Assembly: GCA_002372855.1 (NCBI GenBank)
Contig: DFIZ01000065.1
Span: forward strand, 1-28,279
Direction of reading: 5' to 3'
Length of the DNA stretch: 28,279 nucleotides
Origin: Bacteroidales bacterium UBA3684
Lineage (GTDB): Bacteria; Bacteroidota; Bacteroidia; Bacteroidales; P3
The translations under genes were made by a program, and so were the position numbers. Under the pieces are notes generated by a model. It was not told the DNA's origin. It saw nothing but the letters and a program-made list of their open reading frames with translations, and did not search any database. Below are positions 7,786 to 14,638 of the stretch, piece by piece. Position 1 is the first letter of the stretch. Every line of letters starts with the position of its first letter.

Positions 7786-9537
7786 TTACACAAGCTTCAT
7801 ACTCCTCTTGATGCTTTCAATCTTGGCGTCGAGGGCGTCGTTGGTCTTGTCGAAGCACTCCTTGCAGCACAGCTTGTCCTTGACCGAGAAGTAGAACTTG
7901 ATCTTGGGCTCGGTGCCGCTGGGACGTACGGTAATCTTGTTGCCCTTGTCGGTGAAGAACTGCAGCACGTTGCTCTTCGGCAAGTCAATCTTGGTCACCT
8001 TGCCGGTCAGCAGGTCCTTGCTCTCTAAGCACTGGTAGTCTTTGATGCAGACAACCTTCTCGCCGTCAATCTCCGCGGGGGGATTCGAGCGGTAGTCGCG
8101 CATCATCTGCTGTATCTCCTCGGCGCCGCTCTTGCCCTTGCGCACCACGCTGACGAGACCCTCCTTGTAGAAGCCGTACTCGCGGTAGATGTCCACCAGC
8201 ACGTCGAAGAAGGTCTTGCCCTGCTCCAGCGCCCAAGCCGCTATCTCGGCAATCATCGAGCAGGCCGCCACGGCGTCCTTGTCGCGCACGAAGTCGCCAA
8301 TCATGTAGCCGTAGCTCTCCTCGCCGCCGGCGATGAAGGTCTCCACGCCCTCAAGCTCGCGTATCTTGCCGCCTATGAACTTGAAGCCCGTAAGCACGTC
8401 GTAAATCTTGATACCGGCGCGGATGGCGATGTCGGCCGGCAGCTCGCTGGTGACGATTGTCTTCACCATGAACTCGTTGCCGGTGAGCAACTGCTTCTGC
8501 TGCCACTGCTTGACGATGTAGTAGAATAGCACGCTCATCGTCTGATTGCCGTTGAGCAGCATCCACTCGCCGTCGGGCCTCTTCACGGCCACTCCCACGC
8601 GGTCGGCGTCGGGGTCGCTGGCGAAGACTATGTCGGCGTCAATCTCTTTGGCCAGGTCCACGGCCATCTTCATGGCGGCATGCTCCTCGGGGTTGGGGCT
8701 GGGGGTGGTGGGGAAGTTGCCGTCGGGCACAGCCTGCGCCTCAACCACGTTGACATTGGTGAAGCCCAGCTGTTTCAGCATGCGCGGTATGAGCACGATG
8801 CCGGTGCCGTGCAGCGGCGTGTAGACTATCTTCACGTCGTGGTGCTTCTTGATGACCTCGGGGTTCAGCGCGTTCTTCTCCACGCGGGCCAGGTACACCT
8901 TGTCCACATCCTCGCCGATGATGGTGATGTTCTTCTCGCCACCCGTCATCTTCACGTCGGAGACATGTTTGATTTTCAGCACCTCGTCAATGACAGCGGT
9001 ATCGTGGGGGGCGGTGAGCTGGCAGCCATCGCTCCAGTAGGCCTTGTAGCCGTTATACTCCTTGGGGTTGTGCGAGGCGGTAACCATCACGCCGGTGTGG
9101 CACTTGAAATGGCGCACCGCAAAGCTCAGCTCCGGCGTGGGACGCATGCCGTCGAAGAGGTAAACCTTGAATCCATTGGCGGCGAGCACCGCCGCGGTGA
9201 TCTCGGCGAACTCGCGACTGTGGTTGCGGCTGTCGTGGCTCACGGCGGCGCGCAGCTCCTTCTCGCCGGCGCAGACTTTCCTAACATAGTTGGCCAGTCC
9301 CTGTGTAGCCATAGCCACCGTGTAGCGGTTCATGCGGTTGGTACCCACGCCCATGATGCCGCGCAGTCCGCCGGTACCGAACTCCAAATGGCGGTAGAAG
9401 CTCTCGTTGAGCTCCTGCGGGTTCTGCTCGGCCATGTCGCGAATGGCCTGTTTGGTGGCCTCGTCATAGTCGCCTTCGAGCCACGCCAAGGCGTTCTGCC
9501 GGGCACTCTCGTCGATGTTCAGCGTTCTGATGTCCAT
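7786..9537 (-). CDS. Phospho-sugar mutase, copy A (phosphoglucomutase/PgcA-like)
   Basis: A 583-residue alpha-D-phosphohexomutase of the PgcA/PGM2 size class, interconverting hexose 1- and 6-phosphates. Catalytic parts are intact: TASHNP with the phosphoserine S155, the metal-binding DPDADR (308-313), the sugar-recognition loop GGEESYGY (404-411), and the phosphate-binding RPSGTEPK (538-545). It is the third gene of xerC-hpf-mutase on the minus strand, starting four bases after the hpf stop. It is a close paralogue of the plus-strand copy at 10888. From residue 153 to 319, and again from 454 to 553, the two proteins are identical, whereas the first 150 residues and the last turn carry most of the differences. 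Exact sugar specificity is not determinable. Confidence 0.93.
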   Translation of the reverse strand: MDIRTLNIDESARQNALAWLEGDYDEATKQAIRDMAEQNPQELNESFYRHLEFGTGGLRGIMGVGTNRMNRYTVAMATQGLANYVRKVCAGEKELRAAVSHDSRNHSREFAEITAAVLAANGFKVYLFDGMRPTPELSFAVRHFKCHTGVMVTASHNPKEYNGYKAYWSDGCQLTAPHDTAVIDEVLKIKHVSDVKMTGGEKNITIIGEDVDKVYLARVEKNALNPEVIKKHHDVKIVYTPLHGTGIVLIPRMLKQLGFTNVNVVEAQAVPDGNFPTTPSPNPEEHAAMKMAVDLAKEIDADIVFASDPDADRVGVAVKRPDGEWMLLNGNQTMSVLFYYIVKQWQQKQLLTGNEFMVKTIVTSELPADIAIRAGIKIYDVLTGFKFIGGKIRELEGVETFIAGGEESYGYMIGDFVRDKDAVAACSMIAEIAAWALEQGKTFFDVLVDIYREYGFYKEGLVSVVRKGKSGAEEIQQMMRDYRSNPPAEIDGEKVVCIKDYQCLESKDLLTGKVTKIDLPKSNVLQFFTDKGNKITVRPSGTEPKIKFYFSVKDKLCCKECFDKTNDALDAKIESIKRSMKLV

Positions 9538-9541
9538 ATGG

Positions 9542-9829
9542 TCAGGCGTTTTTGTACTTCTCTATCTGCACCTTCAGTGCATCGACACAGTCGGCCACTG
9601 CCTGCTCGAAGGAGTCGGCTTGCTTGGTGACGAACAGGTCGTTGCCGGGAACGTAGAGGCGCATCTCGGCTATCTTGTTGTTCTCGCTCTCGGGCTTGTC
9701 TATCTTGAGAAACACTTCACATTTTACAGCGCGGTCTATCAGACGATCGAGCTTGGCAACTTTGTCGTTGATGAATTTCTCGAGTTTCTCGTCAGCCGTG
9801 AACTTGGCAGTGTTGATGATGGTGTTCAT
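9542..9829 (-). CDS. hpf: Short ribosome hibernation-promoting factor (HPF/RaiA family)
   Basis: A 95-residue protein of the HPF/YfiA family, which binds the small subunit decoding region and helps inactivate or dimerise ribosomes in slow growth. The fold order is visible: an N-terminal beta strand (MNTIINTAKF), helix 1 (TADEKLEKFINDKVAKLDRL), charged strands (CEVFLKIDKPESENNKIAEM), and helix 2 (SFEQAVADCVDALKVQIEKY). There is no C-terminal extension, so this is the short form. The frame is open further upstream inside xerC, but ATG 9829 has a perfect AGGAGG five bases before it and gives the family N-terminus. The xerC-hpf order is familiar from Bacteroidales genomes. Confidence 0.88.
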   Translation of the reverse strand: MNTIINTAKFTADEKLEKFINDKVAKLDRLIDRAVKCEVFLKIDKPESENNKIAEMRLYVPGNDLFVTKQADSFEQAVADCVDALKVQIEKYKNA

Positions 9830-9834
9830 AATAT

Positions 9835-9840
9835 CCTCCT
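9835..9840 (-). promoter_or_regulatory. Consensus Shine-Dalgarno sequence before hpf
   Basis: AGGAGG on the minus strand, five bases before ATG 9829. It is unusual in this window, where most starts have only A-rich leaders. It fixes the hpf start against the longer upstream open frame. Confidence 0.8.
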
Positions 9841-9851
9841 TTTTTTGGTTG

Positions 9852-10766
9852 TTATTTTGTTCCTTTCTTGTTCTTTGCGCGACTTCGCGGGTGTGCGTGA
9901 CTGTAGACGTCCTTGAGGTGCTCGCGCGTGACATGGGTGTACACCTCGGTGGTGGCAAGGTCCTCGTGTCCCAGAATCTCCTTGATGGCCAGCAGGTCTC
10001 CACCCTCGTTGAGTATGTGGGTGGCGAAGCTGTGGCGGAACACGTGTGGGCTGATGCGGTCGGCGTTGGACAGACGAGTCATGTACTTCCTCACGGTGCG
10101 GTAGACCTCGTCGGTGCTGATTTGCCGTCCCTTGCGGTCCACGAAGAGCCATTCGCTCGCTCCTTTTTCCTGCTCCTTTAACGCAAGATATTGCTGAATA
10201 TTGTGTGCAAGTTCATTTTCTATGGGAATGATGCGTTCTTTGTTGCGTTTGCCGAGCACTTTGATGGTGAGCGCGGAGAAGTCGACGGAGGCTGTGCGGA
10301 GGCCCGCCAGCTCGGAGCGGCGGATGCCCGTTTCGTAGAGCATGCGGAGCATCAGGCGGTCGCGCTGGCCGAGGAAGTCGTCGGGAAAGAGGCCCTCGTC
10401 GTAGAGGTGTTCCAGCTCGTTTTCCTTGAAGAAGACGGGCAGGCGCTTGGGCTGGCGGGGGGCGGCGACCTTGGCCATGATGTCGCGGTCGTAGAGGCCG
10501 TGGCGGCGCAGGTAGCGGAAGAAGCTGCTGAGCGACGAGAGGCGTCGCTTGACGGTGCCGGGGTTCTCGCCGCGGTCCATGTGGTCCATCTGCCAGGAGC
10601 GCACCTCGCGGGCCGTGAGGTCGTCGAGGTCGGTGATCTGCTGGGCCGAGAGCCATTGGGCCAGGTCCTCGAGGTCGAGGATGTAGTTGTGCACCGTCCC
10701 CGGCGCCAGGCGGCGTTCGTTGGCGATGTAGTTGTGGAACCGGTCTATGGCTTCGGCGACTTTCAT
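9852..10766 (-). CDS. xerC: Tyrosine recombinase, XerC/XerD type
   Basis: A 304-residue site-specific recombinase of the kind that resolves chromosome dimers at dif. It has the N-terminal SAM-like core-binding domain (about 1-88) and the catalytic domain (about 108-290). Active-site residues are all present: R149 (ETGIRRSEL), K173 (VLGKRNKER), H241 and R244 (HVFRHSFATH), H267 (LGHEDL) and the nucleophile Y276 (TTEVYTHV). The start is ATG 10766 (MKVAEAIDRF), just after a full promoter; the longer open frame crosses that promoter. Linked to hpf with 22 bases between. It could be named XerC or XerD. Length and context argue for a housekeeping enzyme, not a phage integrase. Confidence 0.88.
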   Translation of the reverse strand: MKVAEAIDRFHNYIANERRLAPGTVHNYILDLEDLAQWLSAQQITDLDDLTAREVRSWQMDHMDRGENPGTVKRRLSSLSSFFRYLRRHGLYDRDIMAKVAAPRQPKRLPVFFKENELEHLYDEGLFPDDFLGQRDRLMLRMLYETGIRRSELAGLRTASVDFSALTIKVLGKRNKERIIPIENELAHNIQQYLALKEQEKGASEWLFVDRKGRQISTDEVYRTVRKYMTRLSNADRISPHVFRHSFATHILNEGGDLLAIKEILGHEDLATTEVYTHVTREHLKDVYSHAHPRSRAKNKKGTK

Positions 10767-10784
10767 ATCGAGGGTTTGATTTTG

Positions 10785-10816
10785 CAAAAGTACACAAAAA
10801 AAAGCATCCGTGCAAA
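10785..10816 (-). promoter_or_regulatory. Promoter of the xerC-hpf-mutase A operon
   Basis: On the minus strand, TTTG (10816-10813), exactly 20 bases, then TACTTTTG (10792-10785). This is a full consensus match, about 18 bases before the xerC ATG. Confidence 0.82.
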
Positions 10817-10887
10817 TAAAAATTGCATCGGCACAATAAAAAATCACTTTTTGAGTTATGCAATAAAAACAAAATACACATTATACC

Positions 10888-12636
10888 ATGGACATCAATA
10901 CCCTTAACATCGACGAGAGTGCCAAGCTGAACGTGAAGTCTTGGCTCGAAGGCGAATACGACGAGGCCACCAAGCAGGCCATCCGCGACATGATGAGCAA
11001 CCCCAACGAGCTCAACGAGAGCTTCTACCGCCACCTGGAATTCGGCACCGGCGGCTTGCGCGGCATCATGGGTGTGGGCACCAACCGCATGAACAAGTAT
11101 ACTGTGGCCATGGCCACCCAGGGCCTGGCCAACTACGTGAAGAAGCAGTTTGCCGGCGAGGCCGAGCTGCGTGCCGCCATCAGCCACGACAGCCGCAACC
11201 ACAGCCGCGAGTTTGCCGAGATTACGGCCAACGTGCTTGCCGCCAACGGTTTCAAGGTCTACCTTTTCGACTCCATGCGTCCCACGCCGGAGCTGAGCTT
11301 CGCCGTGCGCCATTTCCATTGCCACACGGGCGTCATGCTCACCGCCAGCCACAACCCCAAGGAGTACAATGGCTACAAGGCCTACTGGAGCGACGGCTGC
11401 CAGCTGACGGCGCCGCACGACACGGCCGTTATCGACGAGGTGCTGAAAATCAAGCATGTCTCCGATGTGAAGATGACGGGTGGCGAGAAGAACATCACCA
11501 TCATCGGCGAGGATGTGGACAAGGTGTACCTGGCCCGCGTGGAGAAGAATGCCTTGAACCCCGAGGTCATCAAGAAGCACCACGACGTGAAGATAGTCTA
11601 CACGCCGCTGCACGGCACCGGCATCGTGCTCATACCGCGCATGCTGAAGCAGTTGGGCTTCACCAATGTCAATGTCGTCGAGGCGCAGGCCGTACCCGAT
11701 GGCAACTTCCCCACCACCCCCAGCCCCAACCCCGAGGAGCATGCCGCCATGAAGATGGCCGTGGACCTGGCCAAGGAGATTGACGCCGACATAGTGTTTG
11801 CCAGCGACCCCGACGCCGACCGCGTGGGCGTGGCCGTGAAGAAACCCGACGGCGAATGGATGCTGCTCAACGGCAACCAGACGATGAGCGTGCTCTTCTA
11901 CTATATTGTCAAGCAGTGGCAGGAAAAACAGCTGCTCACGGGCAACGAGTTCATGGTGAAGACCATCGTTACCAGCGAGCTGCCGGCCGACATCGCCACC
12001 CGCGCGGGCATCAAGATCTACGACGTGCTGACGGGCTTCAAGTTCATCGGTGCCAAGATCAAAGAGCTGGAAGGCGTGGAGACCTTCATCGCCGGCGGCG
12101 AGGAGAGCTACGGCTACATGATTGGCGACTTCGTGCGCGACAAGGACGCCGTGTCCGCCTGCTCGATGATTGCCGAGATAGCCGCCTGGGCGCTGGAGCA
12201 GGGCAAGACCTTCTTCGACGTGCTGGTGGACATCTACCGCCAGTACGGATTCTACAAGGAAGGCCTCGTCAGCGTGGTGCGCAAAGGCAAGAGCGGCGCC
12301 GAGGAGATACAGCAGATGATGCGCGACTACCGCTCCAATCCCCCCGCGGAGATCGACGGCGAAAAGGTTGTCTGCATCAAGGACTACCAGTGCCTGGAGA
12401 GCAAGGACCTGCTGACCGGCAAAGTGACCAAAATCGACCTGCCGAAGAGCAACGTGCTGCAGTTCTTCACCGACAAGGGCAACAAGATCACCGTGCGCCC
12501 CAGCGGCACGGAGCCCAAAATCAAGTTCTACTTCAGCGTCAAGGCCGACCTCTGCTGCCCCGAATGCTTCGACAAGACCAACGACGCCCTCGACGCCAAG
12601 ATCGAGAGCATCAAGCGGAGTATGAAGCTGGTGTAA
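10888..12636 (+). CDS. Phospho-sugar mutase, copy B (phosphoglucomutase/PgcA-like)
   Basis: A 582-residue paralogue of copy A, inverted relative to it and starting 122 bases from xerC. All catalytic parts are kept: TASHNP, DPDADRVG, GGEESYGY, RPSGTEPK. Differences from copy A cluster in the N-terminal 150 residues (for example SAKLNVKSW against SARQNALAW, and one residue fewer near position 37). A few lie around 320-455 and a few near the C-terminus (KADLCCPE against KDKLCCKE). In hand comparison of three 60-base segments inside the identical protein block I count 1, 3 and 6 silent differences, so the copies are distinct genes. First gene of a mutase-recR-GH3 operon; recR starts five bases after its stop. 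No clear TAnnTTTG element was found in the 121-base divergent spacer for this strand. Confidence 0.93.
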   Translation: MDINTLNIDESAKLNVKSWLEGEYDEATKQAIRDMMSNPNELNESFYRHLEFGTGGLRGIMGVGTNRMNKYTVAMATQGLANYVKKQFAGEAELRAAISHDSRNHSREFAEITANVLAANGFKVYLFDSMRPTPELSFAVRHFHCHTGVMLTASHNPKEYNGYKAYWSDGCQLTAPHDTAVIDEVLKIKHVSDVKMTGGEKNITIIGEDVDKVYLARVEKNALNPEVIKKHHDVKIVYTPLHGTGIVLIPRMLKQLGFTNVNVVEAQAVPDGNFPTTPSPNPEEHAAMKMAVDLAKEIDADIVFASDPDADRVGVAVKKPDGEWMLLNGNQTMSVLFYYIVKQWQEKQLLTGNEFMVKTIVTSELPADIATRAGIKIYDVLTGFKFIGAKIKELEGVETFIAGGEESYGYMIGDFVRDKDAVSACSMIAEIAAWALEQGKTFFDVLVDIYRQYGFYKEGLVSVVRKGKSGAEEIQQMMRDYRSNPPAEIDGEKVVCIKDYQCLESKDLLTGKVTKIDLPKSNVLQFFTDKGNKITVRPSGTEPKIKFYFSVKADLCCPECFDKTNDALDAKIESIKRSMKLV

Positions 12637-12641
12637 GGCTA

Positions 12642-13256
12642 ATGAATCTACCGTCGAAAATACTGGAGGAGGCTGTGGAGCAGCTGAGCGGGTTGCCGGG
12701 CGTGGGCAAACGGTCGGCGCTGCGGTATGCGCTGTTCCTGATGAACGAGGAGGAGGTGAAGGTGCGGGAGCTGAGCGAGAGCCTGATGCGCCTGAAGACA
12801 CACCTGCACCGCTGCCGCCATTGCCACAACGTGAGCGACACCGAGGTGTGTCCCATCTGCGCCAGCGAGAAACGCCAGCGGGGGCTGGTGTGCGTGGTGG
12901 AGAACGTACAGGACGTGATGGCCGTGGAGAACACGCAGCAGTATCGCGGGTTGTACCATGTGCTGGGCGGCGTCATCTCGCCCATCGACGGCATCAGCCC
13001 CAGCGACCTGGAGATTGCCTCGCTCGTCGAGCGCGTACGCACCGGCGTGCCCTACAAGGTGGAGGAGGTCATCCTGGCCCTGCCCACCACCATGGAGGGC
13101 GACACCACCAACTACTACATCAACAAGCTGCTGCAGCCCCTGGGCGTGAAGGTGACCACCCTGGCGCGCGGCGTTGCCGTGGGCGACAGCCTGGAGTACG
13201 CCGACGAGATCACCCTCGGCCGCAGCATCGCACACCGCATACCCTTCGAAGGATGA
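12642..13256 (+). CDS. recR: Recombination protein RecR
   Basis: RecR, with RecF/RecO, loads RecA on gapped DNA in recombinational repair. At 204 residues it has normal length. The N-terminal helix-hairpin-helix is LSGLPGVGKRSALRYA. The zinc site CRHCHNVSDTEVCPIC gives C-x2-C-x8-C-x2-C. The Toprim domain begins VCVVENVQDVMAVE, followed by GVISPIDGISPSDL and the C-terminal TLARGVAVGDSLEYAD. The start is ATG 12642, five bases after the mutase B stop. The stop overlaps the next ATG (ATGA at 13253-13256), so it is coupled to the GH3 lipoprotein. Confidence 0.97.
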   Translation: MNLPSKILEEAVEQLSGLPGVGKRSALRYALFLMNEEEVKVRELSESLMRLKTHLHRCRHCHNVSDTEVCPICASEKRQRGLVCVVENVQDVMAVENTQQYRGLYHVLGGVISPIDGISPSDLEIASLVERVRTGVPYKVEEVILALPTTMEGDTTNYYINKLLQPLGVKVTTLARGVAVGDSLEYADEITLGRSIAHRIPFEG

Positions 13257-14464
13257 AAACAATACTCTTGATAACCGCCCTGATAGGCCTGATGGCCTGC
13301 AAAGGGCCTGCAAGGCCGGAAGTCCCGGGTTATCCGGATAATCCGGAAGTTCCGGAGATTCCGGGGGTTCCGGGGGTTCCGGGAGCGCAGGGAGCGCCGG
13401 AATACACATTGGACGAGGCCATCGGCCAGATGCTCCTCGTGGGCTTCCGGGGGACGGCCGTCGACAGCACGGACCACATCTACCGCGACCTGCGGGACTA
13501 CCATGTGGGCAGCGTCATCCTCTTCGACTACGACGTCCCCACGGGCACCCGCGGGCGCAACATCCGCAGCGCCGGCCAGGTGAAAGCCCTCTGCGCCCAG
13601 CTGCGGGCCCTGAACCCCAACCTGCTCATCGGCATCGACCAGGAGGGGGGCTACGTCTCGCGCCTCGGCACCCGCTACGGCTTCCCCAAGACCCTCACGG
13701 CCCAGCGGAGCGCCACCCTGGGCATCGACAGTGTGCGCAGCCAGGCGCGGCTCACCGCCGGGATGCTTGCCTCGTTGGGCATCAACCTCAACTTCGCCCC
13801 GGTGGCCGACGTCAACGTCAACCCCTCCTGCCCCGTTATCGGCGCCATCGAACGCTCTTTCTCGGCGGACACCGCTGCGGTGGCCCGCTGCTGCGAAGTG
13901 TGGATCGAGGAGCAAAGGGCAAAGGGCATTGTGAGTTGCCTGAAGCACTTCCCCGGGCACGGCAGCGCCAAGGGCGACACCCACAAGGGCTTGGTCGACG
14001 TCACCAAGACCTGGCAGCGCCGCGAGCTGGCCCCCTACCGCGCACTCTGCTCTTCCCCTGAAACAGGGGAAGTCCCCGAAGGGGGAAGGGGTATGATGGT
14101 GATGACCGCCCACGTCATCAACCGACAGCTCGACCCCGCAGGGCTGCCTGCCTCGCTGTCGCCGAAGATTACCTCCTACCTGCGTGACACCCTTGGCTTC
14201 CAGGGGGTCATCGTCACCGACGACCTGGCCATGGGTGCCATCAGCGGCCAGTACAGCCTGGAGCAGACCGTACGCATGGCCCTCGAGGCCGGTGCCGACC
14301 TGCTTTGCCTGAGCAACAACGGCGGCCACTACGACCCTGACCTGGTGCCCAAGGTGGTGAAGGTTATCAAGAAACTCGTTGCCGACGGCGCCGTCAGCGA
14401 AGAGCGAATCCGCCAGTCAGCCCTCCGCATCCGTGGCCTGAAAGTAGACATTTCCGGCAACTAA
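13253..14464 (+). CDS. GH3 beta-N-acetylhexosaminidase-like lipoprotein (NagZ type)
   Basis: A 403-residue glycoside hydrolase family 3 protein, probably removing terminal N-acetylglucosamine from wall fragments or glycans outside the cytoplasm. The lipoprotein signal MKTILLITALIGLMAC places C16 as the lipid site. A proline-every-third-residue linker (22-45) is encoded by a nonamer array. The catalytic domain has LLIGIDQEGGYVSRL, NFAPVADVNVNP, then KHFPGHG at about 231 with GDTH, the Asp-His dyad loop of NagZ enzymes, and the nucleophile region VIVTDDLAMGAIS (D323/D324). Residues about 267-278 (SSPETGEVPEGG) replace the usual short helix-loop before MVMTAHVINRQLDP and are encoded by a twin hairpin. 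The start overlaps the recR stop. Confidence 0.9.
   Translation: MKTILLITALIGLMACKGPARPEVPGYPDNPEVPEIPGVPGVPGAQGAPEYTLDEAIGQMLLVGFRGTAVDSTDHIYRDLRDYHVGSVILFDYDVPTGTRGRNIRSAGQVKALCAQLRALNPNLLIGIDQEGGYVSRLGTRYGFPKTLTAQRSATLGIDSVRSQARLTAGMLASLGINLNFAPVADVNVNPSCPVIGAIERSFSADTAAVARCCEVWIEEQRAKGIVSCLKHFPGHGSAKGDTHKGLVDVTKTWQRRELAPYRALCSSPETGEVPEGGRGMMVMTAHVINRQLDPAGLPASLSPKITSYLRDTLGFQGVIVTDDLAMGAISGQYSLEQTVRMALEAGADLLCLSNNGGHYDPDLVPKVVKVIKKLVADGAVSEERIRQSALRIRGLKVDISGN
13316..13387 (+). repeat. In-frame nonamer array (CCGGNNNTT x8)
   Basis: Eight consecutive nine-base units beginning CCGG: CCGGAAGTC, CCGGGTTAT, CCGGATAAT, CCGGAAGTT, CCGGAGATT, CCGGGGGTT twice, CCGGGAGCG. It encodes a Pro-x-x linker just after the lipobox of the GH3 protein and is open in the minus strand too. 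Confidence 0.88.
13912..13932 (+). repeat. Mini heptamer array inside GH3 gene
   Basis: GCAAAGG, GCAAAGG, GCATTGT: two exact and one degenerate heptamer, in frame (residues QRAKGIV). It is too short to be sure it is more than chance. Confidence 0.35.
14052..14086. repeat. REP-like twin hairpin inside the GH3 gene
   Basis: CTTCCCCTG (14052-14060) pairs perfectly with CAGGGGAAG (14064-14072) around an AAA loop. It is directly followed by TCCCC (14073-14077) pairing with GGGGA (14082-14086). Two adjacent hairpins like this resemble REP/BIME elements. The element is read through in frame. Confidence 0.75.
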
Positions 14465-14638
14465 TCATTCAATAAACGCCCCCACCGGCGGGAGGATGCA
14501 TTCTGTCCGCTGGGCATGGATGTAGGGGTGTAGAAGTGTTAAATTTTCATAAAAAATGAGAGGTGAGTGAAATTTTCTACCCTTTTTTTTGTCTATATAG
14601 TTAGAACGGATAGTATGTCTAACGAAAAACGATACACA
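14465..14638. other. Spacer between GH3 gene and T9SS protein
   Basis: These 174 bases contain no gene. The second half is A/T-rich, and TACCC followed by a run of T and TTTG at about 14579-14592 is only a poor match to the -7 element. I see no convincing terminator. An upstream in-frame ATG at 14615 (MSNEKRYTMKK) is possible for the next gene. Confidence 0.5.

Noticed and set aside
9852..10766. Tyrosine recombinase as marker of an integrated element
   Set aside because: Length and domain make-up fit housekeeping XerC/D, it is in operon with hpf as in other Bacteroidales, and there are no att-like repeats or phage genes around it.
7786..12636. Mutase duplication as an assembly artefact
   Set aside because: The copies differ at about thirty residues and at many silent sites, and have different neighbours, so they are two genuine loci.
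10213..12801. 862-codon open frame on the minus strand over mutase B, running into xerC
   Set aside because: Antisense shadow of mutase B. It joins the wrong frame of xerC, and its sequence repeats the antisense of mutase A only because the two mutases are paralogues.
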